A DNA stretch of 64,000 bases, taken from the NCBI GenBank assembly GCA_017432075.1, contig JAFRJV010000116.1, positions 1-64,000 on the forward strand. The letters run 5' to 3'. The translations under genes were made by a program, and so were the position numbers. The stretch's first letter is position 1. Each line of letters starts with the position of its first letter. The notes under the pieces are model-generated. The model was not told the origin of the DNA and did no database searches. It worked only from the letters and a program-made list of their open reading frames with translations. Source of the DNA: Mogibacterium sp. Its GTDB lineage: Bacteria > Bacillota > Clostridia > Peptostreptococcales > Anaerovoracaceae. Positions 52,026 through 61,948 of this stretch are shown one piece after another.

Positions 52026-54097
52026 CACAGCACCTCCGTTTCTTCGATCTTCTCAGATACAAATCGGTTCATGCCGAGGAAAGGTCTTCTGATAAGAAGT
52101 CCGATGGCAAGAGCCACGACCGCGAATATGAGCAGATATGCAAGATAGAGCGCGAAGTCATGCCTGTATGTGCCGCAGAGAGCCTCTCTCATAGCATTGA
52201 TAGCGTGCGGGAACGGGAAGAACTTGTAGATCTTGCCGAATACAGGCGGGAGTATCTCTATAGGATACGAACCGCTGGAGCCCGCGATCTGGAGCACCAT
52301 TACCACGACTACTATCGCCTTGCCGACGTCTCCGAAGGAGATCGTCAGCGCGTATATGAGCAGTACGAATACAAAGCTCGTGACCGCTGCCGAGAACCAC
52401 ATCATCCACGGATGTACCGGCTGGCAGCCCAGCAGGAATATATCTCCTGCAACTATGACCGCGGCCTGAAGCTGTCCTATGAGGAAGAACAGTATGAATC
52501 GTCCGAAGAACTCCTGTGTCTCAGTTGCGCCGGGGAATTTCTTTTTGTCTATGTGAGTCTTAAGAATGGATACGAGTATTACCCCTCCGACCCATATAGC
52601 GAGCACCGAATAGAAAGGTGCCATGGCCGCTCCGTATGATGCGACTGAATATACCTCTTCAACTTCTACATCTACGAGAGACGAGAAGAATTTCGCGTAC
52701 GCCTCCGGATCACCGCCCAGCAGGTCTATCAGAAGATCGAGCTTATCACCCTCTGAGACCTCATCGACTCTTGCGATGATGTCATCTATTTTGTCTGCGG
52801 CAGCGCTGAACACCGCCTGCATCTCGAGCAACGAGCTGTTTAGTTCACTGACTGTCTTGTCTGCACTGTCGAGGACCGGATCGATGCCGCTCAGCATCGA
52901 TGACATGCTTTTCATCAGAGGCTCCATGAGGTCAACGGTCCTGTCGAGAGTGGCAATCAGCGAATCCACGGAATCACTGAGCGACTCCTGACTCAGCTTT
53001 TTCAGTTCTTCCGTGATCGCCGGCAGAGCCGTCGGATCCGAGAACGCATTCGTCAGTGTGTCTACATCGCTTATCATCGAAGAGAGCACCGCCCTGACAG
53101 CCATTATCGATGCCGAACCCTTGGATTCCGGGAACAGAGCAAGCAGGCCCTCAAGATCGGACTTCAGCGTGTTCGCCATTTCACCGGCTTCCTCTTTGAG
53201 AGCTTCTCTTTCCTCATCAGATATGCCGTCTGCGTTGATCCTGTCGGTGATCTTCTCGAGTTCTGCCCTTTCCTTCTCTATGCGGTTCTCTCTGTTACTA
53301 AGGATCTTCTTTAATACCTCAAGAGTGTTTCTCGCCTTCCGGAGGTCGCTTCCCGCACTCGAAGCTGAGCTGCCTGCAGACTTGCTTGCCTTTGACAGTC
53401 TGCTCTTTGCGTCCTTTATGCCGGAATGTATGCTGTCGCTCTTGCCTGTAAATTCGCTTATCGCTGAGTCGTATGCCCTCAGAGTGTCCCTGAGGTCCTC
53501 AAGACGTGCGATCACATCGTCGACGTTCTCACCTTCAGACAGTTCGTCAGCTATCTCATTCGTTTCATCGAAGATAAAGCCAAACACTCTCTCAAGGTAT
53601 TTTGTCTTGATCGACTGCTGCAGAGTCGTCGCCGCGGTCTCGGTGATCTTCGGAGCGATCGCGTTCCTCTTCTGGTTCTCGTAATAAGTAAGCGGTGCTT
53701 TGTCATCGAGCAGTGCCTGCTCGAAGTGATACATGTTGTACGTGAAGTTGTCTTCGAATACGACCGCCGCGTAGTATTTTCCGGATCTCACTCCCTCGAC
53801 TGCATCCTTGGCGCTGTCAGGGAACTGCCATCCTATTTTGTCACTCGTTTTGAGGTCTTCGGAAACCTCCTCCGCCATATTTATATGGGTCCCGTCTTCA
53901 AGGTCGAGGCCCGGGTCAAGCGAAGCGACAGCGATCTGTATCTCTCCGGTATTAGCGTACGGGTTGCCGTTGGCATAGATGTTTACCCACGCATAAAGTG
54001 CCGGAAGCACAGAAATCGCCACTATAATAGCCAGCGCAAAAAAGCGCCGGCATAATGACATTATGTCGTTCCTGAAAATGGACAGTACTGTCCTCAA
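52025..54097 (-). CDS. YhgE/Pip family membrane protein, first copy
   Basis: A 690-residue paralogue of the 49453-51597 protein with the same architecture: N-terminal helix (IIVAISVLPALYAWVNIYAN), long extracellular region with coiled coils, and C-terminal ABC-2-like helices (IAGSSGSYPIEILPPVFGKI). First gene of the three-gene cassette, starting 56 bases after atpC. Confidence 0.87.
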   Translation of the reverse strand: MRTVLSIFRNDIMSLCRRFFALAIIVAISVLPALYAWVNIYANGNPYANTGEIQIAVASLDPGLDLEDGTHINMAEEVSEDLKTSDKIGWQFPDSAKDAVEGVRSGKYYAAVVFEDNFTYNMYHFEQALLDDKAPLTYYENQKRNAIAPKITETAATTLQQSIKTKYLERVFGFIFDETNEIADELSEGENVDDVIARLEDLRDTLRAYDSAISEFTGKSDSIHSGIKDAKSRLSKASKSAGSSASSAGSDLRKARNTLEVLKKILSNRENRIEKERAELEKITDRINADGISDEEREALKEEAGEMANTLKSDLEGLLALFPESKGSASIMAVRAVLSSMISDVDTLTNAFSDPTALPAITEELKKLSQESLSDSVDSLIATLDRTVDLMEPLMKSMSSMLSGIDPVLDSADKTVSELNSSLLEMQAVFSAAADKIDDIIARVDEVSEGDKLDLLIDLLGGDPEAYAKFFSSLVDVEVEEVYSVASYGAAMAPFYSVLAIWVGGVILVSILKTHIDKKKFPGATETQEFFGRFILFFLIGQLQAAVIVAGDIFLLGCQPVHPWMMWFSAAVTSFVFVLLIYALTISFGDVGKAIVVVVMVLQIAGSSGSYPIEILPPVFGKIYKFFPFPHAINAMREALCGTYRHDFALYLAYLLIFAVVALAIGLLIRRPFLGMNRFVSEKIEETEVL

Positions 54098-54125
54098 TTG
54101 TTTTTTCCTCTCTATACGTATTCAG

Positions 54126-54149
54126 ACGCGGCGCTGTGCAGCGCCGCGT
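54126..54149. other. Strong hairpin between the atp operon and the YhgE cassette
   Basis: Ten-base perfect stem ACGCGGCGCT (54126-54135) and AGCGCCGCGT (54140-54149) with a GTGC loop, without a T run. It follows atpC and may stabilise or stop the atp transcript. Confidence 0.6.
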
Positions 54150-54153
54150 TCAT

Positions 54154-54591
54154 TTACAGATGATGTTTATGCTTCGAAGCTTTGATACGGCTCATCGCCC
54201 TTGAAAGCTCCGCGCTCGCGAGTGCGACATCGCGGTTGGTGTTGGCTCTCTTCAGAGCCTCCCTGGCCTGCTCTTCCGCTCTCCTCGCTCTGGCCTCATC
54301 GATCTCATGCGGATGCTCAGCGGTGTCTACGAGTATCATCACCTCGTTGTTCTCCACCTTCAGGAGCCCGTCCGATACGACAGAGACCTGTTTGCCGGAC
54401 AGTCCGGCAGCTTTTGCTTCTTCGCCGACTGGTACATACTCAACGATACCCGGTACGACAGCCATGATCAGGTTTGAATGGTGCGCCAAAATACCGATGC
54501 TGCCCTCCGTAGTCATGAGTGACACGGACTCGGCATCACCGTCATATACCATATGTTCGCTGGCCATGAAGTGTAATTTGAAGCTTTCCAT
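54154..54591 (-). CDS. atpC: F-type ATP synthase epsilon subunit
   Basis: A 145-residue subunit with an N-terminal beta-sandwich (EGSIGILAHHSNLIMAVVPG) and C-terminal helical hairpin (ARARRAEEQAREALKRANTN). Last gene of the operon, 6 bases past atpD. Confidence 0.93.
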   Translation of the reverse strand: MESFKLHFMASEHMVYDGDAESVSLMTTEGSIGILAHHSNLIMAVVPGIVEYVPVGEEAKAAGLSGKQVSVVSDGLLKVENNEVMILVDTAEHPHEIDEARARRAEEQAREALKRANTNRDVALASAELSRAMSRIKASKHKHHL

Positions 54592-54597
54592 TTATTT

Positions 54598-55998
<1,401 letters not shown>

Positions 55999-56898
55999 TT
56001 ATCTGTTTTTGCTCCTGAGACTTCGCGCTCCGGATGAGATCTCTGTGATCTCCTGTGTGATCGCGTTCTGCCTCAGGTGGTTGAATTCAAGTGTGAGCTG
56101 GTCGAGCAGCTCGCTCGCGTTGTCGTTGGCCGAATCCATGGCCATCATCCTCGCACTCTGCTCGGACGAATAGCTGTTGACCAGCGCCGAATAAACGTAT
56201 CCTACAAGGTACGACTGCATTATCCTTTCGAGTACTGTCTTCACATCAGGCTCATACTCGAATACTGTTGAAGCGTTCACATCCGTTTCTTCGCCTTCCG
56301 GTACAAAGTCATCTCTGTCAAAAGGTATGAGTCTGTCATGCATCGCATTGCCCGCGCTCATTCCTCCGGAGAACTCCGTGTAGCATACGTAGAGCCTGTC
56401 GAAGAGGCCGTCATCAAAGTCGTCAAGGAGCTCGCGGGTGATGTCTCTGGCCATTGCAAGGGACGGCTGGTTCATTGAATGCGCAAATTCCTCAATGACA
56501 GGAGTCCCGTGCGTCCTGAAAAATCTCCATCCGAAATCTCCGACGACATACAGCCTGTACTCATCGCTTCTGTCCATCAGCGCAAGTGCCTCTTTCAGCA
56601 CGTTCTGGTTGTAAGCTCCTGCAAGTCCCTTGTCTCCCGTTATGATCAGGATGCCGTTCCGGCCTCCTGCTACGTTCTCGTCGACTGCTGAGTCGTAGTA
56701 CCTGCTGGTGATGTCGCCTTCGATAGCAAACATCCTGCGGATCTCCTTTCTCAGAAGATCGAAGTACGGCTTCGTCTCCTCTGCCTCCTTGCGGGCACGC
56801 CGCATCTTGGTCGAAGAGATCAGATACATCGCGTTGGTGATCTTCTGAGTATCGCTGACGCTCTTTATTCGGTTTTTTATCTCTTTGGTTGATGGCAT
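55999..56898 (-). CDS. atpG: F-type ATP synthase gamma subunit
   Basis: A 299-residue rotor shaft subunit with N- and C-terminal coiled-coil helices (PSTKEIKNRIKSVSDTQKIT; NHLRQNAITQEITEISSGA) and TGDKGLAGAYN in the middle. It follows atpA by 3 bases. Confidence 0.95.
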   Translation of the reverse strand: MPSTKEIKNRIKSVSDTQKITNAMYLISSTKMRRARKEAEETKPYFDLLRKEIRRMFAIEGDITSRYYDSAVDENVAGGRNGILIITGDKGLAGAYNQNVLKEALALMDRSDEYRLYVVGDFGWRFFRTHGTPVIEEFAHSMNQPSLAMARDITRELLDDFDDGLFDRLYVCYTEFSGGMSAGNAMHDRLIPFDRDDFVPEGEETDVNASTVFEYEPDVKTVLERIMQSYLVGYVYSALVNSYSSEQSARMMAMDSANDNASELLDQLTLEFNHLRQNAITQEITEISSGARSLRSKNR

Positions 56899-56901
56899 TT
56901 T

Positions 56902-58647
56902 TTACGCCGCTCTGAATTTCTCTTTGTATTTTGCGGAGATGTCCAGGATCTCCTTCTTAAGATCGTCATCGAGCTTGCCTGTCTGGTCGATGCGGTCGCA
57001 GACATCTCTGTGATCCGACTCGAACAGTTCGATCAGGCCTTCGATGAACCTCGGTACTTCGTTCACAGGAACACCCTGCATCGTGTGAGCGAGAGCCATA
57101 ACGAGGGTTATGACCTGCTCGTGCTGCGACTTAGGCTTATACTGCTTCTGTCTCAGCATACGCATGAGGCCCTGGCCGTACTCGAGCTGTGATCTCGTCT
57201 GATCGTCGAGATCTGAAGCAAACTGTGTGAACACTTCCATCTCGCGATACTGCGCGAGGTCGATCCTCAGCGTACCGGCTGCCTTCTTCATGGCCTTTGT
57301 CTGGGCATCGCCTCCTACACGGGATACCGAAAGTCCTACGTTTACAGCAGGTCTCTGGCCTGAGAAGAAGAGGTCTGACTCCAGGAATATCTGGCCGTCT
57401 GTGATCGAAATGATATTTGTAGGGATGTATGCGGATACATCGCCGGCCTGCGTCTCGACTACAGGCAGAGCAGTTATGGAACCTCCGCCTATCTCGTCCG
57501 AAAGCCTTGCAGCTCTCTCGAGCAGTCTTGAATGCAGGTAGAATACGTCGCCCGGGTACGCCTCGCGGCCCGGCGATCTGTCGAGCAGCAGCGAAAGCGC
57601 ACGATATGCAACAGCGTGCTTCGAAAGGTCATCGTAAACGATGAGCACGTCCTTGCCCTGATGCATGAAGTACTCGGCCATTGCGCATCCTGCGTATGGC
57701 GCGATGTACTGAAGCGGTGCCGGGTCGCTCGCCGAAGCTGTTACTATGATGGAGTGATCCATCGCGCCGTGCTTCTTCAGAGTCTGCTGTATCTGGACTA
57801 CCGATGAAGTCTTCTGTCCGATGGCCACGTAAATGCAAATACAGTCCTTGCCCTTCTGGTTGATCATTGCGTCGACTGCGATGGCGGTCTTGCCCGTCTG
57901 TCTGTCGCCGATGATCAGCTCTCTCTGACCCCTGCCGATAGGGAACATCGAGTCGATAGAGAAGATGCCCGTCTCGAGCGGGGTGTCTACAGGCTGTCTG
58001 TCGATGATAGCCGGAGCCTGCGCTTCTACAGGCATGTAGCCCGATGCAGTGATGTCTCCGAGTCCGTCAACCGGCGAACCCAGCGAGTCTACAACTCTGC
58101 CGAGGAATCCTTCGCCAACAGGTGTTCCTGCTGTCTTGCCGGTCCTCTTTACCGAGGATCCCTGAGTGACGCTCTCATCGCTGCTGAAAAGTACGCAGCC
58201 GATCGTGTCCCTGCGGATGTCCTGCACCATGCCCCTGACTCCGTCAGCAAACAGAAGGATCTCTCCGAATGTTGCATGCGGAAGACCTGCGACTGTTGCG
58301 ATACCGTCTCCGACTGTGATGACCTCTCCGACCTGCTCCGCCATGGCTTCCGGCGTCCAGGATGAAATACTCTCCTTGAGCAGAGGGATGATATTGCCGT
58401 TGTTGGTAGGTACTTTTACGAGAGTGTCTCTCAGCTGGCGGAACCTTCCGCCGACCGACCAGTCGTAGATATCGGAACCGACTTCAAGTCTGAAGCCTCC
58501 CGGGAACGCGTCGGATTTCTCCCATTTGAGAGGAACTTCAGCGCCGTATTTTTTCTTTAAGAATTGTCCGAACCTCGCCTTTTGCGATTCGCTCGGCTCT
58601 GCAGCCGAGTAAATTACTGCGGTGAGGATCATTTCTTCATTACTCAT
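56902..58647 (-). CDS. atpA: F-type ATP synthase alpha subunit with fused delta C-terminal domain
   Basis: A 581-residue protein, about 80 longer than normal alpha (500-510). Residues 84-581 are complete alpha: nucleotide site GDRQTGKT (247-254), VSRVGG arginine finger, QGVPVNEVPRFIEGLIELF C-terminal region. Residues 5-77 match the C-terminal domain of the delta (OSCP) subunit: VIYSAAEPSESQKARF, a conserved Asp, GGFRLEVGSDIYDWSVGGR, then LRDTL. The N-terminal six-helix half of delta is missing, and no separate atpH lies between atpF and atpA. The start overlaps atpF by one base (TAATG), so the fusion is not a sequencing gap. Confidence 0.93.
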   Translation of the reverse strand: MSNEEMILTAVIYSAAEPSESQKARFGQFLKKKYGAEVPLKWEKSDAFPGGFRLEVGSDIYDWSVGGRFRQLRDTLVKVPTNNGNIIPLLKESISSWTPEAMAEQVGEVITVGDGIATVAGLPHATFGEILLFADGVRGMVQDIRRDTIGCVLFSSDESVTQGSSVKRTGKTAGTPVGEGFLGRVVDSLGSPVDGLGDITASGYMPVEAQAPAIIDRQPVDTPLETGIFSIDSMFPIGRGQRELIIGDRQTGKTAIAVDAMINQKGKDCICIYVAIGQKTSSVVQIQQTLKKHGAMDHSIIVTASASDPAPLQYIAPYAGCAMAEYFMHQGKDVLIVYDDLSKHAVAYRALSLLLDRSPGREAYPGDVFYLHSRLLERAARLSDEIGGGSITALPVVETQAGDVSAYIPTNIISITDGQIFLESDLFFSGQRPAVNVGLSVSRVGGDAQTKAMKKAAGTLRIDLAQYREMEVFTQFASDLDDQTRSQLEYGQGLMRMLRQKQYKPKSQHEQVITLVMALAHTMQGVPVNEVPRFIEGLIELFESDHRDVCDRIDQTGKLDDDLKKEILDISAKYKEKFRAA

Positions 58648-59135
58648 TATTCTGCCTCCTCCGCAGCATCAAGGAACTGATCGAAAGCATCCGAAGCAGT
58701 CTGCTCGAGAGTGAGTTTTTCCATCGCGTCGGTGACCATTCCGGTGATCTCCTTCTGCGCGGATTCGATGATCTCGTTCTTCTCTCTTTCGGCCTCACCG
58801 CGGGCATCCGAAATGATCTTCTCGGCCTCGCCGCGCGCCGCCGCAAGTCTGCGTTCTCTTTCCGCTTCGATCTCCTTGCTCAGCCTGTTCTTCTCTGTCC
58901 TGATTTCTTCGTCGAATTCTTTTTCTTTCTTCTCATAAGAAGCCTTGCTGTTCTCGGCATCAGCAAGGGCCTGCTCTGCCCTGCTGTCCATGTCAGCATA
59001 ATGAGCTTCTCTGCCTTCCATGAAATTCTTCACCGGCTTGTAGAGAAGTATGTAAAGAGCTCCGAAGAGTATAGTGAAGTTGAACAGGTGCAGCAAAATC
59101 TGCTGCCAGTCTATATTAAGTGGTACTCCTGTCAT
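58647..59135 (-). CDS. atpF: F-type ATP synthase b subunit
   Basis: A 162-residue stator subunit: N-terminal helix (ILLHLFNFTILFGALYILLY) and a long charged coiled coil. It normally binds the C-terminal domain of delta; here that domain belongs to the alpha chain. Overlaps atpA by one base. Confidence 0.94.
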   Translation of the reverse strand: MTGVPLNIDWQQILLHLFNFTILFGALYILLYKPVKNFMEGREAHYADMDSRAEQALADAENSKASYEKKEKEFDEEIRTEKNRLSKEIEAERERRLAAARGEAEKIISDARGEAEREKNEIIESAQKEITGMVTDAMEKLTLEQTASDAFDQFLDAAEEAE

Positions 59136-59182
59136 CTGATTACTCCCTGTCTTTCAAATGTACCGGTCTGCTGATGCATCCG

Positions 59183-59560
59183 TTAAAGAACGAATATGAT
59201 CAGGATGACCGTGAGCAGTGCGTAGATGACTACTGTTTCGATAAATACGAGTCCGAGCATGAAGCTTGTACGGATCTTACCATCAGCCTCAGGCTGTCTT
59301 GAAATACCTTCGGAAGTCTTAGCACCGAAAATACCCATGCCGATCGCGCCTCCGCAGGCAGCAAGCCCGATTGCGATTCCTGCAGCTATGGCCTTGAGGC
59401 CTGTAGTAGTGGCTGCTGCTGCTGCGGCTGCTTCTCCGGCAGCTGCTGTATCACCGGTGTCAGCAAATACTGCGACAGACAGAATCGTCATCATTGCAGC
59501 AGCGACCATTGCGAGAACGATCGCGATTCTTCTCAGTTTCTTTGCATTGAGGTTAAGCAT
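59183..59560 (-). CDS. atpE: F-type ATP synthase c subunit with N-terminal signal-like extension
   Basis: A 125-residue protein; ordinary c subunits have 70-90. The start has AGGAGAG upstream. Residues 6-33 look like a signal peptide (KKLRR, hydrophobic core, likely cut after AVFA), then an Ala-rich stretch, and the c hairpin with RQPEADGK loop. The ion carboxylate is Glu108 in FIETVVIYALL. The Na+-site glutamine of Na+ c rings is replaced by Met75, and the residue after Glu is Thr. Proton coupling is therefore favoured but not proven. Confidence 0.9.
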   Translation of the reverse strand: MLNLNAKKLRRIAIVLAMVAAAMMTILSVAVFADTGDTAAAGEAAAAAAATTTGLKAIAAGIAIGLAACGGAIGMGIFGAKTSEGISRQPEADGKIRTSFMLGLVFIETVVIYALLTVILIIFVL

Positions 59561-59598
59561 TTTAGTCTCTCCTTTTAGTTATATTGATGCAGCGCTCA

Positions 59599-60462
59599 TT
59601 ATGCGCTCTCTTTGACAACAGTTACACGTTTTTTACCGCGTTTCTTCTTTTCCTTAGGCGGCTTTACGACTTTCTCGGAAACTTCGCCGTAGAAGAGTGA
59701 GGTCAGCATTGTAAGTACGTATGCCTGGATCAGTGCGTGAAGCAGTGTGAACAGAACTCCTACTATAACAGGCACCACGTAGCTCATCGCCGTGTAGTAA
59801 TATACGAGCTCGGTGACAAGTGCTCCCGAGATCAGGGCTCCGAAAAGTCGGAAGCTGAGCGAGAGTGGGAGCGAGAAATCCTTGAGAGTCTTTCCGATTC
59901 CCTTTACTCCGTTACCTACGATACCTCCTGACATGATCACGAGATACGACAGGCAGCCCATCATAATGGCTCCGTTTACATCTGCCATCGGCGCAGGAAG
60001 CGATATAGGGTGGCCGCCTGTGGTCATCACCTGTACTCCCAGAAGCTCAAACAGCGTGCCGGTAAAGATGTATGATCCGGCAGCGAATATGTATGCTCCC
60101 AGAAAACCGTTGATGTGCGAATTTCCCTTCGCCATTCCGTCAAAGATGCCGACTACAGTCTCAAGCACAAGCTGAAACTTGCCCGGAACAAGCTTGAAGC
60201 GCGGTATCACGAAGATCCTGCAGATGAGTGCAAAGAGGATCATGAGTCCCGACACGATGAAGCCTGATATCATCGCCGGATTGACATCCTTGAGTCCGAA
60301 CAGACTGACCTTGTTGACGTCGTGCATTACGGCGTCACGCATAACGGTCTGAATGCTCTCTTCTTCTCCGCCTCCGCCGCCGGTAAGGATCGATCCGATC
60401 ATGAACACCAGCGCTATGGCTGAGAAGATCAATATTGCTTTTTTACGCTCTTTTTTGGTCAT
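59599..60462 (-). CDS. atpB: F-type ATP synthase a subunit
   Basis: A 287-residue membrane protein from ATG 60462 (GAAGGAG 9 bases upstream; the in-frame TTG at 60480 is less likely). The essential Arg205 lies in SFRLFGALISGALV. An N-terminal GGGGGEEES loop is unusual. First gene of the atp operon; no atpI is seen. Confidence 0.93.
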   Translation of the reverse strand: MTKKERKKAILIFSAIALVFMIGSILTGGGGGEEESIQTVMRDAVMHDVNKVSLFGLKDVNPAMISGFIVSGLMILFALICRIFVIPRFKLVPGKFQLVLETVVGIFDGMAKGNSHINGFLGAYIFAAGSYIFTGTLFELLGVQVMTTGGHPISLPAPMADVNGAIMMGCLSYLVIMSGGIVGNGVKGIGKTLKDFSLPLSLSFRLFGALISGALVTELVYYYTAMSYVVPVIVGVLFTLLHALIQAYVLTMLTSLFYGEVSEKVVKPPKEKKKRGKKRVTVVKESA

Positions 60463-60541
60463 AAGCGTATACTCCTTCAAATAACACCATCACATCTGAC
60501 CGTAATGACCAGCCGTGACGGCAGTTTTCCTTAACTGTTAA

Positions 60542-60569
60542 ATTTTACCACTTTATAAATACAATTCAA
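60542..60569 (-). promoter_or_regulatory. ATP synthase operon promoter
   Basis: On the minus strand -35 TTGAAT (60569-60564), 16-base spacer and -10 TAAAAT (60547-60542), about 80 bases before atpB. Confidence 0.6.
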
Positions 60570-60586
60570 ACCCTTCCGGTGTATGA

Positions 60587-60618
60587 ATAAAAAAAGACCC
60601 TGTCCGGCGGCAAGGTCT
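60587..60618 (-). terminator. Terminator of the HTH-NTPase-CYTH gene
   Basis: Stem AGACCCTG (60595-60602) with CAAGGTCT (60611-60618), one mismatch, followed on the minus strand by a T run (60594-60587). Confidence 0.8.
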
Positions 60619-60628
60619 CTTTTACGGT

Positions 60629-61948
60629 TTATTCTTCCGGCATGTGCTTTGCCATTTCAAAGTTTGAATATGCCGGGTCGTCAGTCACCTCTTTTATGAC
60701 TTTTATATCTGCAGGAAGCACTATATCTTCATTCTCATCGTTCAGTTCGATTTCCAGTATCGCCTGTCTGTGCCACTCCGGATATATATCTATCTCGTAA
60801 TACCGGCTGTTTTCTGTCAGACAGTAGCGTGTCTTACGGATCGGTCTGCGTTCAGGATCCGCTTCAGCCAGCAGGGACACATATTCCTTTATGTCGATCC
60901 TGCGGTCCACCTCAACGCGTGTTATTTCGGATATGCGCCGCTTCTCTGTCCTGTAGCATATGAAGTTGCCGTTCTGACCGCGCTGTCTTACCCTGACTTC
61001 CGTGCCATCAGGGCGTGCTTTAAGATATGTCTGTATCATGTCCACTTTGCTGCAGTACGGATGATCCTCCAGCCTCAGGACATCCGGATATCTGATGAGG
61101 AACTTGCGCTCTGTCTCCATCGGCTCAGGTTCTCCGAGGATCGAAGCGATCTCTGCAACGACCCTGTGCAGCTTTTCTTCAAAAGATGTCGAATTGTCTA
61201 TGACCCTGAGATGAGGGTGGCCTGTCCATGCTGATATGAGCTTGTCATCAAGGGCCCTGGCCTGCTCCGGAGTCTCTGTTCTTGCTGCATTGTTCGACAG
61301 CGTATACGCTTCAAGCGCTCCGTTTGCGGCCGTCACCATGTGGATCACCGCATCATACTGATCACGCTCAGCGACCTCATTGGTGCCGAGCGCTCTCATC
61401 ACGGCATCGAATTCCTCCTGTGACATATACGCTTTGTTGTCCAGCACACCGCGGTCGCAGACTATCAGCACTTTGTCAGTATCCATTGTGCGCGCTGCCT
61501 GTTCAAACACCGATTCCTTTTCTTTCTGAAGTCTGACCTGACATTTCTGATAATCCAGATTGCTTCCACATGTCCACGGGGCGACTCCCCCAGTGATCAG
61601 TTCAGTTGCAGTCTCGGGTACAAACAGCACCCTGTAGCCCTTCTTTTCAAACTCCTTCTGTATCCACGTCATTGCGGTGGTTTTGCCCGCGCAGGGACCG
61701 CCGGTGATAACTATCTTGATCAGCTCCACTTTGTTCTCCTCGATCATCCCTATGATCTCGTCAAGGGATATTTTATATATCTCTGCCAGTCTGCGCAGCT
61801 GTGCCAGTGCAGGCCTGGACCTGCCGTTTTCCCATTTGGATACAGCTTTGTCTGTCACTCCCAGTTTATGAGCCAGCAGCTGCTGTGTCATACCTGACTG
61901 CTTCCTGAGTCCTGTCAGAAAGTTCCCGAATCTGTAATCATTCATCAT
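60629..61948 (-). CDS. HTH-XRE, AAA_28-type NTPase and CYTH domain fusion
   Basis: A 439-residue protein. Residues 10-67 are an XRE helix-turn-helix (MTQQLLAHKLGVTDKAVSKW). Residues 78-260 are a P-loop NTPase of the AAA_28/NadR-like type (GGPCAGKT at 83-90, LIVCDRGVLDN). Residues 280-430 are a CYTH/triphosphate tunnel domain with the ExExK signature ETERK. The NTPase-CYTH pair is known from Ttd14-like proteins; the regulator front is an addition. Its start overlaps the ECF S gene by 11 bases, linking its function to a small-molecule uptake signal. Confidence 0.85.
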   Translation of the reverse strand: MMNDYRFGNFLTGLRKQSGMTQQLLAHKLGVTDKAVSKWENGRSRPALAQLRRLAEIYKISLDEIIGMIEENKVELIKIVITGGPCAGKTTAMTWIQKEFEKKGYRVLFVPETATELITGGVAPWTCGSNLDYQKCQVRLQKEKESVFEQAARTMDTDKVLIVCDRGVLDNKAYMSQEEFDAVMRALGTNEVAERDQYDAVIHMVTAANGALEAYTLSNNAARTETPEQARALDDKLISAWTGHPHLRVIDNSTSFEEKLHRVVAEIASILGEPEPMETERKFLIRYPDVLRLEDHPYCSKVDMIQTYLKARPDGTEVRVRQRGQNGNFICYRTEKRRISEITRVEVDRRIDIKEYVSLLAEADPERRPIRKTRYCLTENSRYYEIDIYPEWHRQAILEIELNDENEDIVLPADIKVIKEVTDDPAYSNFEMAKHMPEE

